Below, piece by piece: positions 42,823 through 50,698 of a stretch of DNA of 64,000 nucleotides. Position 1 is the first letter of the stretch. The number at the start of each line of letters is the position of its first letter. A program made the translations under genes and the position numbers. The notes beneath the pieces are model-generated. The model worked only from the letters and a program-made list of their open reading frames with translations. It searched no databases and was not told the origin of the DNA. Origin of the DNA: an uncultured Eggerthella sp. (lineage in GTDB: Bacteria; Actinomycetota; Coriobacteriia; Coriobacteriales; Eggerthellaceae); contig USDX01000002.1 in assembly GCA_900553605.1 (NCBI GenBank), forward strand, positions 62,001 to 126,000. Reading direction: 5' to 3'.

Positions 42823-42827
42823 ACGGC

Positions 42828-42905
42828 AAAAGCCCCGTCTTGCGTGGTGCCTGAGTCCATCCCTGGCTGTTAATAGAGGTGGTTTGCGGTTTGCAAGGCG
42901 GGGCT
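42828..42905 (-). terminator. Long-loop terminator of the clpP-virD4 cassette
   Basis: On the minus strand, AGCCCCGCCTTGC (plus 42893-42905) pairs with GCAAGACGGGGCT (plus 42831-42843), with one wobble pair and about 49 bases between the arms. TTTTGCC follows. It begins eight bases after the stop of the 191-residue gene. Confidence 0.65.
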
Positions 42906-42912
42906 CGTCTGT

Positions 42913-43488
42913 CTATTCGGGAAGGTTGTCCTTCCAGGCTTTTAAGTCGCTGGCGGGAATTGTCATAATGCGTACCATTTCGGAAGCCTTATGGAATACT
43001 TCATCTTTCAACCCGTCGTCGTAGAGAACGGTGTGCACGATAATGGCCTTTGCGAGTTCGAGCGTGTTTGCAGACTCGTTTACTTCCCAGAAGTCCTTGA
43101 TAAAATCAACGCTCTCAAGCAGCCCTTCCCAACATTCATCGCTCATGTCGCTCCAAGAGTGGAAATCGTCCCTTTCGCAGCGGTGGGCCTCGTCAACCAT
43201 GACGATGGCGGGGTTTTTGATCCTTCGCATGCCTTCAAGCGTTTTATCGTTGCCTTGCGAAAGGGGTTTGCCATTTGCGTAGGAATCGAACTCTTCTTTG
43301 GTGGGCAGCAGTTGCCGCAAGGGTTCAACGAGTTCGATCATGGAGCTTGCGTTGTCCAGATAGATATCTGATCCTTTGAACTCCTTTAAGCGCTCGGCGC
43401 GAAACCTTGCTTGCCGGTCTTCGAGGGCTTGGGATTCTGCATGCTCAAGAAGCTGATCAAGAGTGCACTTGTTCTGGTTCGGGTTCAT
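42913..43488 (-). CDS. Unknown 191-residue acidic protein in the virD4-clpP cassette
   Basis: I do not recognise this protein. It is soluble and acidic, with a helical charged N-terminus (LLEHAESQALEDRQARFRAE), a central KNPAIVMVDEAHRCERDDF and a C-terminal helical part (ELAKAIIVHTVLYDDGL). The VDEAH string looks like a DEAH box, but there is no P-loop and the length is too short for a helicase. The SD AAGGAGG precedes the ATG and the gene starts 10 bases after virD4, so it is the third gene of the cassette. Confidence 0.6.
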   Translation of the reverse strand: MNPNQNKCTLDQLLEHAESQALEDRQARFRAERLKEFKGSDIYLDNASSMIELVEPLRQLLPTKEEFDSYANGKPLSQGNDKTLEGMRRIKNPAIVMVDEAHRCERDDFHSWSDMSDECWEGLLESVDFIKDFWEVNESANTLELAKAIIVHTVLYDDGLKDEVFHKASEMVRIMTIPASDLKAWKDNLPE

Positions 43489-43498
43489 AGGTGCCTCC

Positions 43499-44860
43499 TT
43501 AAGCGGCGAAGAAATCGGTGTTTATGGCGATGCCTTCGTTGGCCAGAGCCGCTTCCTCTTCAAAGCGGAGCTTGAATTGGCCATCTTGGCTTATTTGATG
43601 TTTGCATTCGCAAATAGCCTGAAGAAAGGGGTACTCGGGGTGTTCCTCGAGACGGTAGGCGTTGTCGCGCACGCCGCGTTTGCCTCGTTCGAAATACCAC
43701 CAGGAATCAGCGGGCGTTTCGAGCAGGGCGAACGCTGGTTTGTTGGCCCTGAGGCTGAAGTAGCGGGCGGTTGCTTCGTCTTGGACCGCTAGAAGCAGGT
43801 GGCGGTCGCAATTGCCGATAATGGAGTTTGCGGTAGCCGTGTCGTATCGCGCCTCGAGCTGGCTTACGGTTTGACAGATGATGGTCGCGCTGATTTCACG
43901 GCTTCGAATAACCGCAAGCACGTCATCAATATGGGGGAGATTCAAATTCGCGAAATCGTCCAAGATAAAGCGAACGGGAACGGGGAGCTTATGGTCGGCG
44001 TAATCGTGATCGGCGCTGGCGCATAAATGAGTGAAGGCCTGCTGGACAAATAGGCTTGTTAGCCCCTCGAGGCTGTGATCAAGGTCATCGACGGTAACGA
44101 ACAGGGCTCGTTTTTCGCGCCCGAATGAGCTGAAATCAATGCGATTTGGATTGCTGTACGAATCCAATGCACCCTGGAAGCCGAAAGGCAGAAGATGCGC
44201 AGCGATGATGCCCATAATGCTTGAGTGCATTTTCTCTGCGCCGCACGTGGCCTTTGATCGGTTGTAGAGGGAGACAGCGTAGCTGCCGGGATTGTGCTTC
44301 TCCAGGTCAACGAATAGGTTCTGGATTACGCGGCCTCCCTTTTCGAAGAGCTTTATAACGGAAGCCATGCTCCACTCGTCTTCGGGAAGTGCTTCGAATA
44401 CGTAGGCAATATAGCTTGAAAGATAGTTGGCTGCGGCAAGCCCCCAAAACGGATCGGATTTTTGCGCTTCCTGGGGGCAGATCGCGCTTGCAATAGCGAT
44501 GATGTCTTGCTGGTTGGGCCTGCCATCTTGGAAGCGGACTTGGTGTAACGGGTCGTAGCCGCAAGTTCCGCCCATGGTGGTGAAGTTTAGCTGATCTACT
44601 TGGTAACCTTGCAGCGCAAGAAAAGCGCCCATTTCATCGTAAAGGCTCCCCTTGGTGTCCAGCACGATATACGAACCGTTGCATTGCATGAGGTTTGGCT
44701 TGAGGTGGTTTCGGGTTTTGCCGCTTCCGGAACATCCCAGCACCAAGATGTTGTTGTTCATGCCTGTTTTCCAGCTGTCGGCATCTGCGCTGTGGTGCTC
44801 GGTGAGCACAATGGTGCCTTGGTATGCTTCACGGGCGTTGTTTTCGGCGAAATTGTTCAT
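43499..44860 (-). CDS. VirD4/TraG-like ATPase without membrane anchor
   Basis: A 453-residue ATPase of the type IV coupling-protein family. GTIVLTEHH leads to NNNILVLGCSGSGKTRNHLK (Walker A 42-49), then GSYIVLDTKGSLYDEMG, the Walker B region VRFILDDFANLNLP and the Q-containing sensor ICQTVSQLEARY. Normal VirD4 proteins have about 100 N-terminal residues with two membrane spans; these are missing. No relaxase or other type IV secretion gene is present. It sits between a clpP-like gene and a 191-residue unknown in one transcript. It could be a leftover of a conjugative element or a soluble ATPase with a new partner. Confidence 0.8.
   Translation of the reverse strand: MNNFAENNAREAYQGTIVLTEHHSADADSWKTGMNNNILVLGCSGSGKTRNHLKPNLMQCNGSYIVLDTKGSLYDEMGAFLALQGYQVDQLNFTTMGGTCGYDPLHQVRFQDGRPNQQDIIAIASAICPQEAQKSDPFWGLAAANYLSSYIAYVFEALPEDEWSMASVIKLFEKGGRVIQNLFVDLEKHNPGSYAVSLYNRSKATCGAEKMHSSIMGIIAAHLLPFGFQGALDSYSNPNRIDFSSFGREKRALFVTVDDLDHSLEGLTSLFVQQAFTHLCASADHDYADHKLPVPVRFILDDFANLNLPHIDDVLAVIRSREISATIICQTVSQLEARYDTATANSIIGNCDRHLLLAVQDEATARYFSLRANKPAFALLETPADSWWYFERGKRGVRDNAYRLEEHPEYPFLQAICECKHQISQDGQFKLRFEEEAALANEGIAINTDFFAA
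44132..44210 (-). repeat. Segment of virD4 duplicated at 46066-46146
   Basis: About 79 bases encoding the GALDSYSNPNRIDF region of the VirD4-like protein are repeated at roughly 85 percent identity behind the clpP gene. The distant copy is a gene fragment, not a direct duplication border. Confidence 0.7.
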
Positions 44861-44931
44861 GTTCGTGTGTTCTCCTTAGTTGATGTGCGCAGTCTGGGAC
44901 TTGCTCGCAGACTTCATGTGCTATTTGGTAT

Positions 44932-45525
44932 CTACAGGCTCGTGATGATGCGGTCGGCCAAGCCCGCCTCTATGGCTTCCTCGGCTTCGAAATAGGTGTC
45001 TTGGGCGGTGAGCTCGAACACTTTGTCGAGGCTCATCCCGGTGTGCTGCGACAAAACCTGGGCGGTGATGTCGCGAATGCGCATGAGGTCGTCCGCTCGT
45101 GCTTTGACCGAAAGTGCGCTTCCGCCAATGCCTCCGCCGATGAGGGGGTCGTGAATCATGACGCGGCTGTGGGGCAGCATTTCGCGTTGGTCTCCCGCGA
45201 TGAATAGCAATGCTGCCATACTTGCTGCCATTCCGAGGCATACCGTGTGAATCGGGCAGCTGACGGCCTGCATTACGTCATACAGCGCAAGGCCGGATTG
45301 AACTTCTCCGCCGGGGCTGTTGATGTAGAGGGTGATAGGCAATTGCTGGTCTTCTTTCTGAAGATGCAGAAGGCAGCGAATAGCGGTTGAAACCGAGCCA
45401 GCGTCAATTGCGCCAGTGATTTCTATTTCGCGAGAAGCGAGCATTTCGTCTCGTATGTCGTATAGACGCAGGCCATCCGAGGTTTCCTGCATTACGAGTG
45501 GGGAATAGGTTGATGTTTGGTCCAT
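44932..45525 (-). CDS. ClpP-like serine peptidase
   Basis: A 197-residue ClpP-family peptidase with the whole catalytic triad: Ser102 in GMAASMAALLF, His125 in RVMIHDPL and Asp176 in AQDTYFEAEEA. INSPGGEVQSGLALYDVM matches the family core. The SD AAAGGA precedes ATG 45525. The first gene of a three-gene minus-strand unit, it lies 71 bases before virD4 and has no clpX next to it. It is more likely a specialised or element-borne copy than the housekeeping clpP, which usually sits with clpX or tig. Confidence 0.85.
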   Translation of the reverse strand: MDQTSTYSPLVMQETSDGLRLYDIRDEMLASREIEITGAIDAGSVSTAIRCLLHLQKEDQQLPITLYINSPGGEVQSGLALYDVMQAVSCPIHTVCLGMAASMAALLFIAGDQREMLPHSRVMIHDPLIGGGIGGSALSVKARADDLMRIRDITAQVLSQHTGMSLDKVFELTAQDTYFEAEEAIEAGLADRIITSL

Positions 45526-45584
45526 GATTTAGTCCTTTCTTTTGGGCATGGCTGAGCCATGCATAGGTGGGTGGTATGCGGTTT

Positions 45585-45785
45585 TCAAGCTGCTGCAAAC
45601 TCGCCGGAAAGGAATAGTGGCGTGAAGCTTTGGTTTTGGACGTGCCAAACTAAAGCCACGGCATCGGTGGATGCATCAAGGTACGCCGAGACAAGCTCGG
45701 GATAGGACCGAGCTAGGCCTGAACAGCCAAAGCGAAAAAAAGATGCACGTATCCCTTGGCGGGCTGCATATCTTTTTTCTTATTC
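45585..45785 (-). pseudogene. Startless coding relic upstream of clpP
   Basis: A minus-strand frame that is open for about 66 codons after TAA and ends at TGA 45585-45587. It has no ATG, GTG or TTG until its last third. Its peptide (SYPELVSAYLDASTDAVALV and ...FTPLFLSGEFAAA) looks like genuine protein rather than random translation. It is probably the C-terminal remnant of a deleted gene of the same cassette. The 5' part overlaps an A/T-rich inverted repeat (GAAAAAAAGATGCA near 45735). I do not recognise the family. Confidence 0.35.
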
Positions 45786-46288
45786 AGTTGTAGTGAAGTA
45801 TGTAAGTCGCTGAAAAATGCTCCGATAATCACGGAGGGGCCGACTTGTCGCTCTTTGAATGCGACTAAAAAATGGGCGTTAGCCCTCGGGTGCAAAGCAA
45901 GTGTAACACATGCTGGATGCGTAATGTGGGAAATGCGTGGTACACCGTAAAAAAAGAAATATGGTATAGCGCCCCAGCAGCCCTTCCGCTTCTGTATCCG
46001 GATTGCGTTTTAGGGCGAAGGAAAATCTTGTTGCATTGAGACTATTTGGCTAGGCTTTGCCTGGCGAAGTCAATGCGATTAGGGTTGCTGTACGAATCTA
46101 ATGCGCCCTTGAAGCCGAAATGCAAAAGGCGTGCAGCGATGATACTGGCAGTACGGTCTACTCTCGATACTTTTTCATGGTAAGAGCCGGCATGCCGAAG
46201 TGCTTTGCTGTGCTAGAGCTCTTGTTTTCGCACGCTAAGGGGCATTCGATAAAATGGAAGCGCTTGAATGAACCAAAGGAGGAACGCC
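45786..46288. other. Degenerate intergenic region at the right edge of the island
   Basis: About 500 bases between the relic upstream of clpP and ygiQ. It contains the virD4 fragment at 46066-46146. The remainder has no supported gene. Together with the neighbouring relics it looks like the decayed edge of a mobile element. The ygiQ ribosome binding site AAAGGAGG lies at the end. Confidence 0.45.
46066..46146 (-). pseudogene. Fragment of a second virD4/traG gene
   Basis: Read on the minus strand it gives IIAARLLHFGF followed by GALDSYSNPNRIDF, nearly identical to the intact VirD4-like protein (IIAAHLLPFGF...). Homology stops abruptly on both sides. It is the remnant of a related gene, showing that the region once carried more than one such element or a partial duplication. 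Confidence 0.7.
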
Positions 46289-48478
46289 GTGGCCTTTTTG
46301 CCGGTTACGCGTAAAGAAATGGAAGAGCGCGGATGGGACCAGTGCGATTTTGTGTACGTCTGCGGCGACGCTTACGTGGACCATTCTTCCTTCGGCATGG
46401 CTATCATCACGCGCTTGCTTGAGGCGAATGGCTACAAGGTGGGCATTATTGCGCAGCCTGATTGGCATGACCCCGCCAGCATTGATGTGTTCGGCGAACC
46501 TCGCTTGGCGTTTTTGGTCAGCGCGGGAAACATGGATTCTATGGTGTGCCACTACACCGTTGCAAAGAAGCATCGAAATCGCGATTTCTATTCCCCTGGT
46601 GGGGAAATGGGCTTGCGTCCCGACCATGCATCGGTGGTCTACGGCAATCTAATTCGGCGTACCTATAAAGATACCCCGGTTATTATGGGCGGCGTGGAAG
46701 CCTCGCTGCGCCGGCTGGCTCATTACGACTACTGGTCCGACAAGCTGAAACGATCGGTGTTGCTCGACGGCGGAGCCGACATGATCAGCTATGGGATGGG
46801 CGAAAAATCGATTGTTGCTATCGCTGATGCCCTGAACGCGGGGATCCCTATTAGTCAAATCACCTGGATTGAGGGCACGGCATTTCGCTCCCATGATCTT
46901 GAGGGGGTGATGGACGGGTACGTTTCGCTGCCTTCCTTCGAAAGCATGCGCGCAGACAAGCTGAAATATGCCGAAAGCTTCCGTTTGCAATACCGTAACC
47001 TTGATCCGTTCAGCGGCAAATGTTTGGTTGAGCCCTACGAGCAGGACAACCTGTACGTTGTTCAGAATCCACCGAGCACTCCGCTTTCAACTTCGGAATT
47101 CGATGCGGTGTATCGTTTGCCGTATGAGCGAACTTATCACCCCATGTATGAGTCGGCTGGTGGCATTCCTGCAATCAGTGAAGTGAAATTCAGCTTAACC
47201 AGCAATCGAGGCTGTATTGGCGAGTGCTCTTTTTGTTCCTTGGCGTTCCATCAGGGCCGCATTATTCAAAGCCGAAGTAAAGAAAGTCTGGTCGAGGAAG
47301 CGAAAGCCATCATTCAAGACCCCGATTTCAAGGGATATATCAACGATGTGGGCGGTCCGACGGCGAACTTTCGAAAACCCGCTTGCCCCAAGCAACTCGA
47401 CAAAGGTGCGTGTCGCGGGAAGCGTTGTTTGGCGCCGAAGCCTTGCAGAAGTTTGCAAGTGGACAATCGCGATTACCTAAATGTGCTGCGCGAGCTGCGC
47501 AGCTTGCCTGGGGTCAAAAAGGTATTTGTTCGTAGCGGCCTGCGGTTTGACTACGTGCTTCTTGATAAGCATGCCGACGAATTCATCGACGAGCTATCCC
47601 AGTATCATGTTTCGGGGCAACTCCGCTTGGCGCCAGAGCATGTGAGTGACGAAGTGCTTCAGGTGATGGGGAAGCCCAGCAACGATACCTACCAGGAATT
47701 TGTGCGGCGCTTTGAAGCAGCCAACAAGAAGCTTGGGCTCAAGCAGTTTGTTGTGCCGTATCTTATGAGTTCCCATCCTGGTTCTACCCTGAAAGAGGCC
47801 GTGGAGTTGGCTGAGTTCTGCCGCGATATGGGCTTTAACCCTGAACAAGTGCAGGATTTCTATCCCACGCCTAGCACCATTTCCACGTGTATCTATTTCA
47901 CGGGGGTTGACCCGCGCACTATGCAAGAAGTGTATTGCCCACGCACGCCCCATGAAAAGGCCATGCAGCGTGCGCTCATCCAATATCGAAATCCAAAGAA
48001 TCGCAAGCTGGTTATCGAGGCTCTGAAGGCGGCTGGCAGGGAAGACCTTATTGGGTACGACGAGAAATGTCTGGTACGTCCCGATAAAGGCGGGGTACGT
48101 AAAGCGAATAATCAAGCCAAGAGCGCCAAGGATCAACGCGGCAAGCGGCGAGGAGGCGACTCTGCTGCGGGGCCTCGCTCGAAGGGAACGGCTGCCGATT
48201 TTGACTCTAGGGGCAAGCGTCAGCATGGTAAAAGCGCTGGTTCCTTACAGCGTGGTAAGTACGGCGAAAGGGGTGGAGCGCCTGGTTCTGGCGGAAAGGA
48301 AAGCGGGGGTAAGCCTCAACCTGCTTCATCTGGGCGCACTCGTTCGCGTAAGGATGCTCGTTTCGATAAGGAGGGGAAGGTAAGCCCCTCAAGAAGCTCG
48401 TTTAAACCGCAGGGCCGTGGACCGAACAAGGCCGCTGGAAGCAAAGGCGGCATCCGAAGGCAGGGATCGAAACGCTAG
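46289..48478 (+). CDS. YgiQ-family radical SAM protein
   Basis: A 729-residue protein of the YgiQ group. A B12-binding-like N-terminal part (FVYVCGDAYVDHSSFG) leads to the radical SAM cluster GCIGECSFCSLAFHQGR, then SGLRFDYVL and PEHVSDEVLQVMGKPS. The enzymatic reaction of the family is not established. From about residue 620 the protein has a 110-residue tail rich in Lys, Arg, Gly and Ser with no predicted fold, suggesting nucleic-acid binding. GTG 46289 has AAAGGAGG seven bases upstream. Confidence 0.88.
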   Translation: MAFLPVTRKEMEERGWDQCDFVYVCGDAYVDHSSFGMAIITRLLEANGYKVGIIAQPDWHDPASIDVFGEPRLAFLVSAGNMDSMVCHYTVAKKHRNRDFYSPGGEMGLRPDHASVVYGNLIRRTYKDTPVIMGGVEASLRRLAHYDYWSDKLKRSVLLDGGADMISYGMGEKSIVAIADALNAGIPISQITWIEGTAFRSHDLEGVMDGYVSLPSFESMRADKLKYAESFRLQYRNLDPFSGKCLVEPYEQDNLYVVQNPPSTPLSTSEFDAVYRLPYERTYHPMYESAGGIPAISEVKFSLTSNRGCIGECSFCSLAFHQGRIIQSRSKESLVEEAKAIIQDPDFKGYINDVGGPTANFRKPACPKQLDKGACRGKRCLAPKPCRSLQVDNRDYLNVLRELRSLPGVKKVFVRSGLRFDYVLLDKHADEFIDELSQYHVSGQLRLAPEHVSDEVLQVMGKPSNDTYQEFVRRFEAANKKLGLKQFVVPYLMSSHPGSTLKEAVELAEFCRDMGFNPEQVQDFYPTPSTISTCIYFTGVDPRTMQEVYCPRTPHEKAMQRALIQYRNPKNRKLVIEALKAAGREDLIGYDEKCLVRPDKGGVRKANNQAKSAKDQRGKRRGGDSAAGPRSKGTAADFDSRGKRQHGKSAGSLQRGKYGERGGAPGSGGKESGGKPQPASSGRTRSRKDARFDKEGKVSPSRSSFKPQGRGPNKAAGSKGGIRRQGSKR

Positions 48479-48586
48479 TCTTTGGGTGTTGATCAGCGTT
48501 CGCCCCTTGTTTGATCTGCGGGATTTCCTGTTTTCGTTTGAGCCACTTAAGCGTGGGCAAAGAACCAACGCCGTTCAATACTATGA

Positions 48587-48624
48587 GAGGCCGCCTTTCT
48601 TAGCCGAAAGGCGGCCTCTTTGGG
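48587..48624 (+). terminator. Intrinsic terminator after ygiQ
   Basis: A perfect 13-bp stem, GAGGCCGCCTTTC (48587-48599) with GAAAGGCGGCCTC (48606-48618), loop TTAGCC, then TTTGGGTT. It probably also stops transcription from the convergent nitroreductase gene. Confidence 0.82.
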
Positions 48625-48662
48625 TTGCATCGAGTCTTATGCGTGAATGCCCTTAGCGGGGG

Positions 48663-49175
48663 CTAGAGGTAGGTTACGGTGTCGTTGAGGGGTTTGCGGC
48701 TGGCATGGTTCGGCAGCGGCTTTCCATCTTCTGCGGCGTAGCCCAAGTCGAGCATCATCAGCACTTCTTCGTTTTCGGGAAGCTCGAGTTTTCCTGCTAC
48801 TTCCTCTGGGTTGAAGAAGTTCACCCAGCAGCTGTCTACGCCAGCGTTCTTTGCAGCGAGCAACATGTGCGTAGCCACGATGGTGGCGTCTTCGATGCCG
48901 GAATCGCGTGTTCCGCCAGGATAGGTGAAAACGTTTTCCTTGTTGAAGGCTACGACAAGTACCGTGGTGGCGCCGTAGCGACAAGGGGTAAGCTCATCGA
49001 TAAGGGCGAGCTTTTCGGGCGATTGCACCACGTAAACATGCTGTTCTTGCAGGTTTTTTGCGGTGGGTGCCACGCGCCCTGCTTCCAGGATAGCTCTCAG
49101 AGCCTTTTCGGTAACGGGCTCGCCGTTGAACTTCTTGCAAGAGTAACGATCTTCAACTACTTCTTTGAATTCCAT
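48663..49175 (-). CDS. Nitroreductase family protein
   Basis: A 170-residue flavin (FMN) oxidoreductase of the nitroreductase fold. The N-terminal signature is DRYSCKKFNGEPV with RVAPTAKNLQEQHVYVV, and the C-terminal part GVDSCWVNFFNPEEVAGKLELPENEEVLMMLDLGYAAE fits. Substrates may be quinones or nitro compounds. ATG 49175 with AAAGG seven bases upstream is the preferred start over the longer frame from 49232. Confidence 0.87.
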   Translation of the reverse strand: MEFKEVVEDRYSCKKFNGEPVTEKALRAILEAGRVAPTAKNLQEQHVYVVQSPEKLALIDELTPCRYGATTVLVVAFNKENVFTYPGGTRDSGIEDATIVATHMLLAAKNAGVDSCWVNFFNPEEVAGKLELPENEEVLMMLDLGYAAEDGKPLPNHASRKPLNDTVTYL

Positions 49176-49333
49176 GACGGGCCTTTCACTAAGAGCTTTA
49201 CAGGTATGAACATAGCGTTTTTGATGTCGCAAGAAACCGCTTCATCTGCCACTTTATATGAAAATCATAAATATTATAGGTTTATCTGGTGCTATAGCAT
49301 TAATTTCATGAATGGGTTTAGGGTTTCAATCCA

Positions 49334-50023
49334 TCAAACAAATTGATGAAGCGTCCAACAGATACCCTTTGCCATGCGCAGATCGGGTTCTTTGAAATGG
49401 TTCCCAGGATTAGATTCAAAAAAGGTTTCTACGCCCTTTTCCTGGAATGACGAAACCACGCTTTTCGTTCCCTGCGCAACGGTGCGCAGAAGGCGGCTGG
49501 GTGTTTTTGCTTCTTTCGAGCCAAGGGAAAAATAGGCGCACAAAGGTTTCTTTGCAAAGGCATTCGTTGATACGTATTCACTGAAGTCGGGGTACCACAG
49601 CGAGCCCGATGCGCTTGCAAGGGCGTCGAAGAGGGTGGTGTTGAATGGCGTCCAGGTGGCGAATAGCCCTGCTAGGGAATAGCCGGCAATGCAGCGATGC
49701 TGTGGCGTTATTCCGAGATGCTGCTCGGTTTGAGCGACTGTCGTCTCAAACCGAGCAAGGTACTGCTGGGCGTTTCCCTCGAAAGGCTTATCTTCTGCGA
49801 AAAGGCCTTCGCATCTCCAAGGTGTTAGAGAATCGTTCCAGTTGGGGGTCAGAATAGATATTAGGGTAAAGGGTGGGCAATGCAGCGATTGGCACTGCTC
49901 CCAAACTCCACTGCCGTTTCCTTTGGGGCTATGTAGATACACCACAGGATCGTAAGACACCAGTGTGTTGCCACTAGAGTGGATCGATATCGTTTGCCCA
50001 GCTATTTCTACTGTTTGTTCCAT
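49334..50023 (-). CDS. Alpha/beta-hydrolase esterase
   Basis: A 229-residue serine hydrolase. The nucleophile elbow is CIAGYSLAGLFATW, with an esterase-D/IroE-like neighbourhood (SASGSLWYPDFSEYV). A late His in GNHFKEPDLR may complete the triad. No signal peptide is seen, so it is probably cytoplasmic. The open frame extends to 50191 but the protein appears to begin MEQTVEIAGQTISI at 50023; the SD there is weak. The substrate is unknown. Confidence 0.65.
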   Translation of the reverse strand: MEQTVEIAGQTISIHSSGNTLVSYDPVVYLHSPKGNGSGVWEQCQSLHCPPFTLISILTPNWNDSLTPWRCEGLFAEDKPFEGNAQQYLARFETTVAQTEQHLGITPQHRCIAGYSLAGLFATWTPFNTTLFDALASASGSLWYPDFSEYVSTNAFAKKPLCAYFSLGSKEAKTPSRLLRTVAQGTKSVVSSFQEKGVETFFESNPGNHFKEPDLRMAKGICWTLHQFV

Positions 50024-50077
50024 GGCTTCATGATATCGGATTTTTACTGCCGCCTGTTCGCTGGTGGCCCTTCCAAT

Positions 50078-50105
50078 AAAAAACAGCGTTGGAAGATTCC
50101 AACGC
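50078..50105 (-). terminator. Terminator of the deformylase-like gene
   Basis: On the minus strand GCGTTGGAA, TC, TTCCAACGC followed by TGTTTTTTATT. The 9-bp stem lies 25 bases after the stop at 50130. Confidence 0.8.
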
Positions 50106-50129
50106 CGTTTTGCAATGCTTGAGCTATGC

Positions 50130-50552
50130 CTAAACGAGCTTGCCCTTGCTGTGGTCTGCCATGTGTTGGATAAGCTGAGCGACCCAGCCATGGAAGTCTT
50201 TCTTTCGAGAAACGAGCTTGCCGTCTACCAGCTCTTGGTAAGAGACCTTCACCTTTTCATAACGAGTATTAACGGTGGGCTCTTCGTGGGTGAAGCAGCT
50301 TTCGGTTTCCTTCTTGGGCACCAATCCGATAAGAATGGTGGGGTTGTACATAACGTGGGGATTGTCGTTTTCGTCAAGGTAAGCGAACAAGCTCTTGGTT
50401 ACCCCGATTTGATTCGCATGCACGCATGCTGCGCCTTCAAGTGAAGCCAAGGTGTCAAGCAGATCCTGCGCCACGGCAGCGTCTTCGGCGGTTGCTTTTT
50501 CGCAGGGCGTGCTGAGCAGCGCCTCGTCGGTGGTGAATTCTTTTATGCTCAT
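50130..50552 (-). CDS. Peptide-deformylase homologue lacking the catalytic Glu
   Basis: A 140-residue protein with the deformylase outline: GAACVHANQIG for GxGLAAxQIG, ESCFTHEEP for EGCLS (metal Cys86), and LIQHMADH for QHExDH. The two His ligands (130, 134) are kept but the catalytic glutamate is Met131. Canonical activity is therefore doubtful; it may be an inactive or altered paralogue. No fmt gene is adjacent. The gene is preceded by an AAAGGA sequence. Confidence 0.72.
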   Translation of the reverse strand: MSIKEFTTDEALLSTPCEKATAEDAAVAQDLLDTLASLEGAACVHANQIGVTKSLFAYLDENDNPHVMYNPTILIGLVPKKETESCFTHEEPTVNTRYEKVKVSYQELVDGKLVSRKKDFHGWVAQLIQHMADHSKGKLV

Positions 50553-50698
50553 GGTTGGTCCTTTAATCGATGGTTTAAGCCATTGAATTTTGCCGTTCTA
50601 TTCTATCGCATTGAAACGAAGCGATGCTCGCTGGCTCCTTGCTGGTGCATTCGTTTGAACCCGGGAAGTGATGTGGATATCTTTCAGGAAAGATTCGT

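Noticed and set aside
42913..43488. Reading the 191-residue protein as a DEAH helicase
   Set aside because: VDEAH occurs, but there is no Walker A or other helicase motif and the protein is too short.
45713..45895. 60-codon minus-strand frame upstream of clpP
   Set aside because: It overlaps the more protein-like startless frame, has no Shine-Dalgarno and no recognisable motif.
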